From: CAVRUD01 sp963849635
GTDB taxonomy: Bacteria; Chloroflexota; Chloroflexia; Thermomicrobiales; UBA6265
Length of the DNA: 64,000 bases
Direction of reading: 5' to 3'
NCBI GenBank assembly: GCA_963849635.1
Contig: CAWKIA010000018.1
Span: forward strand, 62,001 to 126,000
Below are positions 26,854 to 36,333 of the stretch, piece after piece. A model generated the notes under the pieces. That model had not been told where the DNA came from. It did not search any database and worked only from the letters and a program-made list of their open reading frames with translations. The stretch's first letter is position 1. The number at the start of each line of letters is the position of its first letter. Both the position numbers and the translations under genes were made by a program.

Positions 26854-28689
26854 ATGACGAAACGCATCCCGAAGTCGCGCATCCGCAACTTCAGCATCAT
26901 CGCCCACATCGATCACGGTAAATCTACGCTGGCCGACCGGCTGCTCGAGCACACAGGGACCGTCGAGAAGCGGGGAATGGTCTCGCAGATGCTCGACTCG
27001 ATGGACCTTGAACGCGAAAAGGGCATCACGATCAAGGCACGGGCCGTGCGGATGCAGTACACGGCTTCCGACGGCGAGACCTACGAGCTCAACTTGATCG
27101 ACACCCCCGGTCATGTCGACTTTTCGTACGAAGTGAGCCGGAGCCTGGCCGCCTGCGAAGGCGCCCTCCTCGTCGTGGACGCAGCCCAGGGCATCGAAGC
27201 GCAGACGATGGCCAACGTCTACCTGGCGCTCGAACACGAACTGACAATCCTGGCCGTCATCAACAAGATCGACCTGCCAAACGCTGACCCAGAGCGCGTT
27301 TCCGCCGAAGTCGGAAAGTTCATCGGACTGCTGGACGATGAGATCGTCTTCGCCTCCGCCAAGGAAGGCGTCGGCATCGGAGCTGTGCTTGAGTCGATCG
27401 TCAAGCATGTTCCGCCGCCAATCGGCGACGACTCCGCGCCAGCCCGAGCCCTGATCTTCGATTCTCACTACGACCAGTACAAAGGCGTGATCGCCTACGT
27501 CAAAGTCGTCGATGGCAAGATCGGATCCGGCGACAAGATTCGCCTCATGAATACCGGCAAAGAGGTCGATAATCTCGAGGTCGGCTTCTTTTCGCCAGAA
27601 CTCAACACCGTCGATTACCTCGGCACCGGTGAGGTTGGCTACATCGCCACCGGGCTCAAGGTCGTCAAAGATTGCCAGGTCGGAGACACGATCACCCTGG
27701 CCGAAAACCCAGCCAGAACTGCGCTACCTGGATATCGCCCAGCCAAGCCGATGGTGTTTGCCGGCCTGTACCCGGTAGACGGCGAGTCCTACCCGCTCCT
27801 CCGCGACGCCCTCGAACGACTACAACTCAACGACGCCTCGCTTACCTACGTGCCAGAGTCTTCTCTCGCGCTTGGATTCGGGTTCCGTTGCGGGTTCCTT
27901 GGTCTGCTCCACATGGAGATCATTCAGGAGCGCCTGGAACGAGAGTACAATCTCGACCTTCTCGCCACGGCCCCAAGCGTCGAGTACGAAGTGGTCATGC
28001 ACGGTGACAAGATCGTACTGGTCGACAACCCGGCCGAACTTCCGTCTCCCGGCGAGATCGAAGAGATCCGCGAGCCGTGGATGAAGATCACGGTTATCGC
28101 GCCGTCCCGGTACATTGGCGCCATCATGGAGCTCGTCACGTCCCGCCGCGGTATCTATGAAGAGCTGTCCTACCTAGATGAGGACCGAGCGCAACTCAAA
28201 TTCGACATGCCCCTCGGCGAACTGATCATCGACTTCTACGACCAGCTCAAGAGCCGCACCCAGGGGTATGCCTCCCTCGACTACACGTTTGACGTGATGC
28301 GTGCCGCGGATCTGGTTAAACTCGATGTCCTGGTAAACGGCGCCTCGGTCGATGCGCTGTCGCTCATCACCCACCGCGAAGAGGCGTACTACAAGGGCCG
28401 CGAGCTCGTGCAAACCCTGCGCAGCTTGATTCCCCGCCAGATGTTCGATGTCCCGGTCCAGGCCTCGATCGGCAGCCGGATTATTGCCCGCGAGACGATT
28501 CGGGCAATGCGCAAGAATGTCCTGGCGAAGTGCTACGGCGGCGACATCTCCCGCAAACGCAAGCTCCTCGAAAAGCAAAAAGAGGGGAAGGCGCGGATGA
28601 AGATCGTCGGCAACGTCGAGATCCCTCAGGAAGCGTTTATGGCGGTTCTCAGCCTGGGTGGCGACAAGGCCGTCGCCAACAAGAGCTAA
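26854..28689 (+). CDS. lepA: Elongation factor 4 (LepA)
   Basis: This 611-residue translational GTPase back-translocates or rescues stalled ribosomes. It has G1 AHIDHGKST at 17-25, the EREKGITIKA switch I, DTPGH, NKID, and the SAKEG G5 element. EF-G-like domains follow, then the unique C-terminal domain ending with RKLLEKQKEGK and IPQEAFMAVL. Length and every motif are normal. It heads a rightward run lepA-mazG-aspS with gaps of nine bases and then a four-base overlap. Confidence 0.97.
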   Translation: MTKRIPKSRIRNFSIIAHIDHGKSTLADRLLEHTGTVEKRGMVSQMLDSMDLEREKGITIKARAVRMQYTASDGETYELNLIDTPGHVDFSYEVSRSLAACEGALLVVDAAQGIEAQTMANVYLALEHELTILAVINKIDLPNADPERVSAEVGKFIGLLDDEIVFASAKEGVGIGAVLESIVKHVPPPIGDDSAPARALIFDSHYDQYKGVIAYVKVVDGKIGSGDKIRLMNTGKEVDNLEVGFFSPELNTVDYLGTGEVGYIATGLKVVKDCQVGDTITLAENPARTALPGYRPAKPMVFAGLYPVDGESYPLLRDALERLQLNDASLTYVPESSLALGFGFRCGFLGLLHMEIIQERLEREYNLDLLATAPSVEYEVVMHGDKIVLVDNPAELPSPGEIEEIREPWMKITVIAPSRYIGAIMELVTSRRGIYEELSYLDEDRAQLKFDMPLGELIIDFYDQLKSRTQGYASLDYTFDVMRAADLVKLDVLVNGASVDALSLITHREEAYYKGRELVQTLRSLIPRQMFDVPVQASIGSRIIARETIRAMRKNVLAKCYGGDISRKRKLLEKQKEGKARMKIVGNVEIPQEAFMAVLSLGGDKAVANKS

Positions 28690-28698
28690 CTGGCCGTT

Positions 28699-30045
28699 AT
28701 GCCACTGCAACCAGGAACGATCACTGTCGTCGGCCTCGGCCCGGGAAATCGCGCTTCACGCACGATCGAAACTCAGGACGCGCTGGACTCCGCGTCGAAA
28801 ATATTCTTGCGCACTGGCATCCATCCGGGTATGGACGACCTTCTCGGTGATCCTCGTACTTCGACCTGCGACGATCTTTACAGCGGTCACGATTCGTTTG
28901 ACGCCGTCTACGCGGCAATCGTAAAGCGTCTCCTAGATGCGGCGATGTCCAGCGACATCGTCTACGCGGTTCCGGGAAACCCGACCTACGGAGAGCGCAC
29001 GGTCGCGGAGCTTCGCTCTCTCGCGGCCGAGACCGGCGTACAGCTTCGTATCCTGGCTGCGGTCAGCGCCCTGGATGAGATTGCGACACGTCTGGGCTTC
29101 GATCCGATGGCCGATGAACTCCAGCTCATCGACGCCGCGCGGCTGTCCCAGACGCTCGACCAAGAACCATTTTCCGCTGGACACTTGCATATCGATCCAT
29201 ATCGCCCCGCACTCATCGGGCAGGTCTATTCATCCGATCTCGCCATCGCCGTCAAACTGGCCCTGACGCGAGTCTACGGAGATGACCACTTAGTTACTGT
29301 ACTCAGAGCCGCCGGGGTACCTGGCCAGGAAGTCTTCCAGACAATTCGGCTTAATCACCTCGATCGACATCCTGTCGACCACCTGACCAGCGTCTGGGTG
29401 CCGCCGGTTGGAGAACTTGAGGGGCATCGAACAGAAGCCAATGTCGCACAGGTCATTGCTCGACTCCGGGCTCCCGGCGGATGTCCGTGGGATCGCAAGC
29501 AGACGCATCAGTCTTTGCGCGACGCTGTCCTCGACGAGGCCTACGAGGTCGCGGACGCAATCGACGCCGATGACCTCGACAACCTCGCCGAAGAGTTGGG
29601 CGACCTTTTCCTCCTCGTCATGCTTCATAGCCAGATCGCAACCGAAGCCGGGCACTTCACGATCGAGGATGTCTACGAAGGGCTGTCGCGGAAGCTCATC
29701 CGGCGACATCCCCATGTCTTCGGAGACGTTGAAGCCGACACACCGGCGGATGTTGTACGGACCTGGAACCAGATCAAGAGCAATGAGCGAGCGGGCAAAG
29801 CAGCCCGGTCCCTGTACGACAAACTTCCGCGGTCGATGCCGGCGATGCTGCGAGCAATCAAGTTGATCAAGAGCGAGCAGCCTCAAGAACTATCAGGGAC
29901 AACCCAAGCGACACCGGGCGGCCAACTGCTTATGGCAATCTCTGGCATGATCGCGGAGGGCATCGATCCGGAGCATGAACTGAGCACCGCGATTGCTGAG
30001 GTATTCGGCCAAGGCGCGAAGATTGAAGGGATAGGTGGATCGTGA
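28699..30045 (+). CDS. mazG: MazG family nucleoside triphosphate pyrophosphohydrolase with N-terminal tetrapyrrole-methylase-like domain (YabN type)
   Basis: Residues 1-230 resemble the SAM-dependent tetrapyrrole methylase fold (TVVGLGPGNRASRT near the start, VYAVPGNPTYGE mid-domain). Residues 245-448 are a MazG domain with CPWDRKQTHQSL and the metal-binding EEAYEVADAI-like and EELGDLFLLV helices. The YabN fusion is common in Firmicutes and Chloroflexota; the MazG part hydrolyses (d)NTPs to monophosphates, while the methylase part has no known reaction. Its stop overlaps aspS GTG. Confidence 0.93.
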   Translation: MPLQPGTITVVGLGPGNRASRTIETQDALDSASKIFLRTGIHPGMDDLLGDPRTSTCDDLYSGHDSFDAVYAAIVKRLLDAAMSSDIVYAVPGNPTYGERTVAELRSLAAETGVQLRILAAVSALDEIATRLGFDPMADELQLIDAARLSQTLDQEPFSAGHLHIDPYRPALIGQVYSSDLAIAVKLALTRVYGDDHLVTVLRAAGVPGQEVFQTIRLNHLDRHPVDHLTSVWVPPVGELEGHRTEANVAQVIARLRAPGGCPWDRKQTHQSLRDAVLDEAYEVADAIDADDLDNLAEELGDLFLLVMLHSQIATEAGHFTIEDVYEGLSRKLIRRHPHVFGDVEADTPADVVRTWNQIKSNERAGKAARSLYDKLPRSMPAMLRAIKLIKSEQPQELSGTTQATPGGQLLMAISGMIAEGIDPEHELSTAIAEVFGQGAKIEGIGGS

Positions 30046-31859
30046 CGTCGACCTACGATGTTTCCCCGGCGGTGACTGGAAAGCTGACGTGCGGTTCCCT
30101 TCGGGCTGAAGATGTCGGCCGCGAGGTCATTCTCAATGGCTGGGTAAACCGGCGGCGCGACCTCGGTGGATTGATCTTCATTGACCTTCGTGATCGCTAC
30201 GGCCTCACGCAGGTCACCTTCAATCCCCAAGTCGTGGAGAGTGCCCACGAAATCGCCAGCACTGTGCGTAACGAGTTTGTGCTGCGCGTGCACGGATTCG
30301 TTCGCCACCGGCCGGAAGGGACCGAGAACCCACGGTTGCCGACGGGCGAGATCGAGATCGAAGCTCAGACGGTCGAGATTCTGAACGAGGCGAAGACGCC
30401 CCCCTTCTACATCAACGAAGAGGTGGACGTGGACGAAGGACTGCGCCTGCAGTACCGGTATCTCGATCTGCGCCGCCCGAAGATGCAGGGAAACATCATT
30501 CTGCGCCACCGGCTCGTCAAGCACATGCGCGACTACCTCGACGAGCGCGGCTTTGTCGAAGTCGAGACGCCCTGCCTGATCAAGAGCACACCCGAGGGTG
30601 CCCGAGACTTCCTTGTCCCCAGTAGTGGCTTTCCGGGTTCGTTCTACGCGCTTCCCCAGTCTCCTCAGCAGATGAAGCAGCTTCTGATGGTCGCCGGACT
30701 CGACCGCTACTTTCAGATTGCCCGCTGCTTCCGAGATGAAGCGCAGCGCGCCGATCGCCAGCCGGAGTTCACCCAGCTCGACATCGAGATGTCGTTCGTC
30801 GACCAGAACGACGTGATGGACCTGATCGAGACACTCTACGTCGACCTGACGCAGCGCTTCTCCGAGAAACGCATCCGAGAGTCGCCGTTCCCGCGAATCT
30901 CATACGCCGACGCTATGGCCCGTTTCGGCAACGACCGACCCGACATGCGATTCGGCGTTGAACTTCAAGATGTATCTGATGCCCTCAAGGACACTGGCTT
31001 CCAGGCGTTTGCCGGGGTACTTTCAGCCGGTGGTCAGGTCAAGGCCATCGTGGTACCCGGTTGCGCCAGCTACACCCGCAAGCAGATCGATGACGTCACC
31101 GAACTCGCCAAGCGAGCCGGGGCAAAGGGACTCGGAACCATCGCCCTTACGGCCGACGGCATTCGCTCTCCGATTGCCAAGTTCCTCTCTGAGAGCGAAA
31201 TCTCCGCCGTCACGACCGGTATCGGCGCCGCTACCGGCGATCTGGTCCTGCTCGTCGCCGATCAGCCTGTGGTTGTGGCAAAAACGCTCTCTGCCCTACG
31301 CGACGAATTCGGGATCCGGCTCGGGCTGGCGGACCCAAATGAACTTGCCTACTGCTGGGTCTACGAATTCCCACTCCTCGAGTGGAAGGAAGAGGAAAAT
31401 CGGTGGGACGCCACCCACAATCCGTTTTCCGGCTACTACGAAGATGACGAGCACCTACTGCAAAGTGACCCTGGTGCGGTCAGGGCCAAGCAGTACGACC
31501 TGGTGGGCAACGGCAATGAACTCGGCGGTGGCAGTGTTCGGCTGCACCGGCGCGAGAAACAGGAACAAGTCTTCGGGATGATGGGCTACGCCCCGGCGGA
31601 CCTCCAGGAGCGCTTCGGCGCACTCTTGGACGGCCTTGAACACGGGGCGCCGCCGCACGGCGGGATCGCGATGGGCGTCGACCGGTTCGCGATGATCCTT
31701 GCCGATGAAGACAACATCCGCGAGGTCATCGCGTTTCCCAAGAATCAACGTGGCATTGACGTGATGTTCAGTGCCCCATCCGTCGTAGACACACAACAGC
31801 TAGACGACCTTGGCTTGCAGCTCAAGCCAGTTGAGCTCTCGACCTCGACCGGGAACTAA
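30042..31859 (+). CDS. aspS: Aspartate--tRNA ligase
   Basis: This 605-residue class IIb synthetase has an N-terminal OB-fold anticodon domain (VILNGWVNRRRDLGG), motif 1, and motif 2 with FRDEAQRADRQPEFTQLD. The bacterial GAD insertion follows (residues 300-410), then motif 3 with GMGVDRFAMI near residue 548. GTG 30042 overlaps the mazG stop by four bases. Whether it also charges tRNA-Asn cannot be decided from this window; no asnS or gatCAB is seen here. Confidence 0.97.
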   Translation: MTSTYDVSPAVTGKLTCGSLRAEDVGREVILNGWVNRRRDLGGLIFIDLRDRYGLTQVTFNPQVVESAHEIASTVRNEFVLRVHGFVRHRPEGTENPRLPTGEIEIEAQTVEILNEAKTPPFYINEEVDVDEGLRLQYRYLDLRRPKMQGNIILRHRLVKHMRDYLDERGFVEVETPCLIKSTPEGARDFLVPSSGFPGSFYALPQSPQQMKQLLMVAGLDRYFQIARCFRDEAQRADRQPEFTQLDIEMSFVDQNDVMDLIETLYVDLTQRFSEKRIRESPFPRISYADAMARFGNDRPDMRFGVELQDVSDALKDTGFQAFAGVLSAGGQVKAIVVPGCASYTRKQIDDVTELAKRAGAKGLGTIALTADGIRSPIAKFLSESEISAVTTGIGAATGDLVLLVADQPVVVAKTLSALRDEFGIRLGLADPNELAYCWVYEFPLLEWKEEENRWDATHNPFSGYYEDDEHLLQSDPGAVRAKQYDLVGNGNELGGGSVRLHRREKQEQVFGMMGYAPADLQERFGALLDGLEHGAPPHGGIAMGVDRFAMILADEDNIREVIAFPKNQRGIDVMFSAPSVVDTQQLDDLGLQLKPVELSTSTGN

Positions 31860-31871
31860 CGGGCGACTCTG

Positions 31872-32849
31872 TTATGGCGCGAACGACCAGCTCAGGCCGC
31901 TGGTTGCGTCTATACCGTCCCATTCACCAAGACTGACCGGCGAGCCCGCCGCCGCTCCGTCGCCCATCGGCATTGCCCAAAGCCCGAATCCGTCGCCGCT
32001 TGGTCTCAGATAGGCGAGCCAATTGCCGTCCGGAGACCAGGCCGCCGCAACGGCCTGCTCGCCAAACGTCAGCTGCGTGGCGGAAGAGTCTGCCCTGCCC
32101 AACAACCAGAGATCGCTGACGCCTTCAGGCGATCGAATAGTGGCAGCCACGAATTGTTCGTCGGGAGAGATGGTCGGATCGTAGACGCCGCCGGTTTCGA
32201 CTCCGAGCGGGTATTCGATGCCATCGCTTAGGTCACGAAGGACGACGGTCGTGAAATAGTTCACACCATCGAATGACTTGATGCAGTAAGCAGCCAGCGC
32301 TCCGCTCGCGGACAATGAGACGCCTTCAATGTCGACTCCGGTTGGCGCGTCTTCCGGAGCAAGGACTGCTCCCGCACCGGGCGATTCCATCAGCCACAGC
32401 GCCATCCGGCCGGACTCTTCGTAGTCCGAAATAAAGGCGATCCGTCCCGACTCCGACCATGAAGGGTCAAGCGCCCAGGAACTCCGATTAACGTATAGCT
32501 GGCTTCCGGGCTCGAAGTCGAGTGGCGGTGCGTAGTCCGTAAGCTGCTCCGTGACGCCGGTATCGATGTCCAACAAAACTAGATCAGAATAAGTGTCCTG
32601 GGTGGCGACGTATAAGATCTGATCACCATCCGGCGACCAACGCGCATCGCTGAGGTTGCCGTCTCCATACACTTCATGCAGATCGCCTCCCTGCCACATC
32701 CATGCGGCGCTGTCGCGCACCATCAGAATCTTGCCGGGCATCTGTCCGCTTTGGGCCTTGCCGGTCGAGCACGTCACGCCAACCGCCGCCGTGATCAACA
32801 TCAGAACGGTGAGCCGATACAGCATGGCTCGGGCGCAAATGCCTCCCAT
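31872..32849 (-). CDS. Beta-propeller (TolB/WD40-like) probable lipoprotein
   Basis: The 325-residue protein begins with a hydrophobic signal (YRLTVLMLITAAVGVTC) ending in a cysteine. The lipobox is imperfect, with threonine before the cysteine. The rest carries several PD40/TolB blades marked by repeated WSPDGDQILYVA, WSESGRIAFISD, ISPDEQFVAATIRSP and WSPDGNWLAYLRP. This suggests an extracellular six- or seven-bladed propeller binding a sugar or protein. ATG 32849 overlaps the murE stop, so it is translationally coupled to the envelope operon. Ligand unknown. Confidence 0.82.
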   Translation of the reverse strand: MGGICARAMLYRLTVLMLITAAVGVTCSTGKAQSGQMPGKILMVRDSAAWMWQGGDLHEVYGDGNLSDARWSPDGDQILYVATQDTYSDLVLLDIDTGVTEQLTDYAPPLDFEPGSQLYVNRSSWALDPSWSESGRIAFISDYEESGRMALWLMESPGAGAVLAPEDAPTGVDIEGVSLSASGALAAYCIKSFDGVNYFTTVVLRDLSDGIEYPLGVETGGVYDPTISPDEQFVAATIRSPEGVSDLWLLGRADSSATQLTFGEQAVAAAWSPDGNWLAYLRPSGDGFGLWAMPMGDGAAAGSPVSLGEWDGIDATSGLSWSFAP

Positions 32850-34363
32850 TATTCCGACCCCTCCATGCTGAAACCGAGGGCGAGAAGTTCTTGCTGTGCG
32901 ACCGTCTTCTCGTCCCACCAGCGCTTTTCGCCGCTCCAGAAGATGCTGCCTTCATGACCCTTGCCAGCAAGCAATACGCAGTCTCCCGGTTGCGCGAGCG
33001 TCAATGCGAGGTGAATTGCTTCACGACGATCGGTAACGCGGTGCGACGTCGAGCCGTCTACGGCCCCAGCAACAGCAGCGCCCGCCGCGATCTCGGCGAT
33101 AATGACGTCTGGGTCCTCGTTTCGTGGATCTTCGCTCGTGAAGACACTGACATCGGCCAGTCTGGCCGAAACCGCGCCCTGCATGGGTCGCTTCGTCGCG
33201 TCTCGCTCACCCGCGCTTCCGGAGACGCAAATTAGGCGTCCTCGTGGATGGAGCGATCGAAGCAGGCCAAGCTGACTTTCGAGCGCAGCCGGAGTATGCG
33301 CATAGTCGACGATCACCGAGAATGGCTGGCCCTGATCCACGCGCGTCATTCGCCCAGGAATTTCCGGAGCGTTCCGGAGCCCACTGGCGACCAGGTCAAG
33401 ACCCAACCCCGTAGCCAGCGCGACCCCGGCCGCGCAGAGTGAATTTTCAACGTTGAACCCGCCGATCAACGGAAGGTCGATCTCGACATCACTTCCCTGC
33501 CAGTGGAGACAAAAGGACGTGCCATCTGCTCTAACGTCGATATGGGTGGCCCGCAACTGGGCACCGGGATAATCTGAAACGGTATATCCAACCACATCGA
33601 TTGAGGGCGCGTAGTGGCGCATCTCGCGAGCGCCTTCATCGTCTAGGTTCACAACGCAGATTCCGCCAACCTCTTCGACGCTTTCGAACAGACGCCCCTT
33701 GGCCCTCCGATAGGCGTCGATCGTCTTGTGGTGTTCCAGATGTTCGTGCGTCACGTTCGTGACCGCGCCAATCACGAACCTGGTATGGTCCAGCCGATAG
33801 AGATCCAGACCGTGCGAGGTTGCTTCAAGTACGGCCCATTCGACCCCTGCATCCACCATCCGGCGCAGAATGCGTTGAATCTCAGATGACTCCGGCGTCG
33901 TCTGGCGAGACGAGTGCTGGTCGATCTCATCGCCGATCCGGACCTGCACGGTGCCGATCATCCCGGTCCTGCGTCCGGCATGTCTCAGGATTCCGTCGAT
34001 GAGGAACGAGGTGGTCGTTTTGCCGTCCGTGCCGGTAACGCCGATGACCTTGAGCTCTCGAGACGGATTGCCGTAGAACGCGGCGGCAATGGTTGCCAGC
34101 TCTTTGCGGCTGTTGTCCACGACGATCTGGGGAACGTTGAGAGCCAGTTCTTCTTCGACCAAAATGGCCGCCGCTCCATTCGCCACCGCATTTCCGGCGA
34201 AAGCATGACCGTCCGATTCGGATCCACGCAGGGCAGCGAAGAGATCCCCAGCATGAACCGACCGCGAGTCGTATTCGATACCGGTAACTACGCTACTGGG
34301 ATCACCAACGACTCGAACCCCAAGGACGCTGGTAACGCATTCGCTGAGCCGTATCCCGTTCAT
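32849..34363 (-). CDS. murE: UDP-N-acetylmuramoyl-tripeptide synthetase MurE
   Basis: The 504-residue Mur ligase has the ATP-binding VTGTDGKTTT at about 109-118, HEHLEHH with the metal-site histidines, KRPMQG and SEDPRNEDP near residue 405. That last segment decides the added diamino acid. Strict meso-DAP enzymes have DNPR there; this one has EDPR, so L-ornithine, L-lysine or DAP are all possible. Start ATG 34363 overlaps the FemX stop (ATGA); an open frame extends to 34396. It is fifth in a six-gene operon. Confidence 0.95.
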   Translation of the reverse strand: MNGIRLSECVTSVLGVRVVGDPSSVVTGIEYDSRSVHAGDLFAALRGSESDGHAFAGNAVANGAAAILVEEELALNVPQIVVDNSRKELATIAAAFYGNPSRELKVIGVTGTDGKTTTSFLIDGILRHAGRRTGMIGTVQVRIGDEIDQHSSRQTTPESSEIQRILRRMVDAGVEWAVLEATSHGLDLYRLDHTRFVIGAVTNVTHEHLEHHKTIDAYRRAKGRLFESVEEVGGICVVNLDDEGAREMRHYAPSIDVVGYTVSDYPGAQLRATHIDVRADGTSFCLHWQGSDVEIDLPLIGGFNVENSLCAAGVALATGLGLDLVASGLRNAPEIPGRMTRVDQGQPFSVIVDYAHTPAALESQLGLLRSLHPRGRLICVSGSAGERDATKRPMQGAVSARLADVSVFTSEDPRNEDPDVIIAEIAAGAAVAGAVDGSTSHRVTDRREAIHLALTLAQPGDCVLLAGKGHEGSIFWSGEKRWWDEKTVAQQELLALGFSMEGSE

Positions 34364-35395
34364 GACTGCCCAAAAGCGTATCGACCGGCGAGCCAAGAGA
34401 GAATCGGGACGTAGCGCCGTTCCATCATTGGCGGATAGTCAACGATCTCACCGCCGAAGCGCGTCTTGAAGTTGAACAGACCGCGCATGTCCTCGCCAAC
34501 ACTGGCAGTCGCTCCCGTGGCGCCTTCTTCTTTCGGGGCCAACTGCGACGGCTTTGGAATGCCCCACAAGTCATACATGCTGCTGCCTGCGTCGCGGGCC
34601 CAGCGCATCGCGTCGTACTGGAGCACGAACGCCGCTCCGTCCGCCCGGTGGACCGTGGAAGATGCCCCATACATGTACGCGGCTTCCTTGCCGAATCGCG
34701 CCGCAATCAGTCCTGCCGCGATGATTCCCTCAACCTTCGCGAACAGCATCAAAGCGCGATCACCGAAAACGCGCATGAAGTCGGCATAGTAGGACCGGTC
34801 GTGAACCCCGAACTGATTTCGGGCGGCAGTCTCGGTCAGCAGGGCATAGAACGCGTCAATGGTGCTATCTGTCGCATCGGCCCGTTCGACGGTCACACCC
34901 CGCTTACCGGCCAGACGCACACTGTAACGATTCTTCTGGTGCATCTGCGCCATCAGCGCATCGTCACAGAGATCGATTGGCACTTTCACAGTTCGGGCAG
35001 GTTGGAGATGCTCGGGACCTCGGACGAACCCTACTTCCCGGAACGTGCCGTCGAGAGGCAGTGGCTCGTTTTGTTCGACGACAAGCGACAACGATCGGTT
35101 CCGCCGGCAACTCGAATCGATGAGCCTGGCGAAGCTCGATAAACTGATCTCGTGGATAGATCGAATTCGACAGGACCGGACCACGGGGGATGTAGGCAAG
35201 TGATACCGGACCGCGCTTCTTGAACAGGATCTGTGCCGCGGCGACTCCGCTTGATCCCTCTACCGCGACACGATCGACACCCCAACCATGGAGCGACTTG
35301 AACTCACCCCATTCCCACGATTGGAGGAGATGACCACCGGCCGCCTCAACCGCGCCGTTCCACTCGGCCCTGGAGCTGGAAATCGACTCGCTCAC
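34360..35395 (-). CDS. FemX/FemAB family peptidoglycan aminoacyltransferase, frame break
   Basis: Two frames join into one FemAB protein of about 345 residues. The first frame holds the start with LLQSWEWGEFK and AYIPRGPVLS; the second holds the core (QKNRYSVRLAGKRGVTV), the GNAT-like second half and YDLWGIPKP. They meet at a CC pair, 35125-35126; losing one base gives FIELRQLIDSS, as expected. FemX-type enzymes add amino acids from aminoacyl-tRNA to the lipid II stem peptide, which fits its position directly before murE. The GTG start overlaps the HEAT-protein stop. Donor amino acid not predictable. Confidence 0.88.
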
Positions 35396-36333
35396 GCCAG
35401 CATCACGTCATCGTGGAGCCGATCGAGAGCGGCAGATGCTGCCTCGCGATCAGCGTAATCGTCGTCGTTGGCGGCGGTTTCGAGCACGCGAGTCGCGGCC
35501 TTGCCGCCGATTGCGGCGAGCGCATTCAGAGCAGCGACCCGAACATCATGCTCCGGATCGAGAGCCGCCGTCGCCAGATCCGCGATTGCGGCCGCGTCAC
35601 CGATCTGACCGCACGCGGTCGCGGCCGTTTGCCTAAGCTCGATATCGTCGTCATCCAAGACGGCCAGAATCGAGTCGAGCCAGGCGGCACTGCGAGACCG
35701 GCCCATCGCCGACACCGCGGCCGTCATGAGGGCTGGCTCGTCGGAGGCAAACGCTTCCTGGATCAACGCGGCAATGTCCGATCCGCCGAAGACCCCCAGA
35801 CCTTCGAGCGCCTGACAGCGCACGAGTTCATGCTGGGACTCGTCGTTCGCAATCTCCATAAGCGCTAAGCGAAGCCTGCTCGATTCGCCTGGAAAGTCAC
35901 CGTGCTCGACAGCGAGTTCCGCGAATCGCCCAAGAGCGTGGCCGGCTTCGGCACGGACGTCTGTAGACGGATCAGTCTGGACCAACTCAAGGAGGGTCGC
36001 TTCCAGCTCGGAAGACGTGTCCTCCCATAGTCCGGTGATCGCGCGCTGGCGCACCACCGGATCATCGTCCTCGAGTGCAATCCGAAATGCTCTGCCAAAC
36101 AAGAGGTCGACGTTCGCCCGCTGAAGGGTATCCATCGTCCGTGTGATATCGCGCCGGACATCTAGATTCAACCCGGGCCAGGCGCGACTCAATCGCCGGC
36201 GGCGATCTCGACTGAGATCGGACAGCGCCCGCACGTTCTCTGGCTGGGAGGTTCCAGCTTCGAACGCAGAGAGCGCTGCCGAAAATGCGATCTCAGGATC
36301 AGGCTGTTGTAACGGGAACGTAGGTGTAGACAT
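35392..36333 (-). CDS. HEAT-repeat protein
   Basis: The 313-residue protein consists of tandem HEAT/PBS-lyase-like helical hairpins from about residue 60 to the end, each with a conserved Asp/Val/Arg (DDPVVRQRAITGL, TDVRAEAGHALGRF, HDVRVAALNALAAIG). Such proteins are scaffolds. It is acidic, rich in DDD runs, and has no signal peptide. The start ATG 36333 overlaps the preceding 600-residue gene by 35 bases; the frame is open to 36390. It is co-encoded with FemX and MurE, suggesting an envelope-assembly scaffold, but this is only context. Confidence 0.8.
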   Translation of the reverse strand: MSTPTFPLQQPDPEIAFSAALSAFEAGTSQPENVRALSDLSRDRRRRLSRAWPGLNLDVRRDITRTMDTLQRANVDLLFGRAFRIALEDDDPVVRQRAITGLWEDTSSELEATLLELVQTDPSTDVRAEAGHALGRFAELAVEHGDFPGESSRLRLALMEIANDESQHELVRCQALEGLGVFGGSDIAALIQEAFASDEPALMTAAVSAMGRSRSAAWLDSILAVLDDDDIELRQTAATACGQIGDAAAIADLATAALDPEHDVRVAALNALAAIGGKAATRVLETAANDDDYADREAASAALDRLHDDVMLA

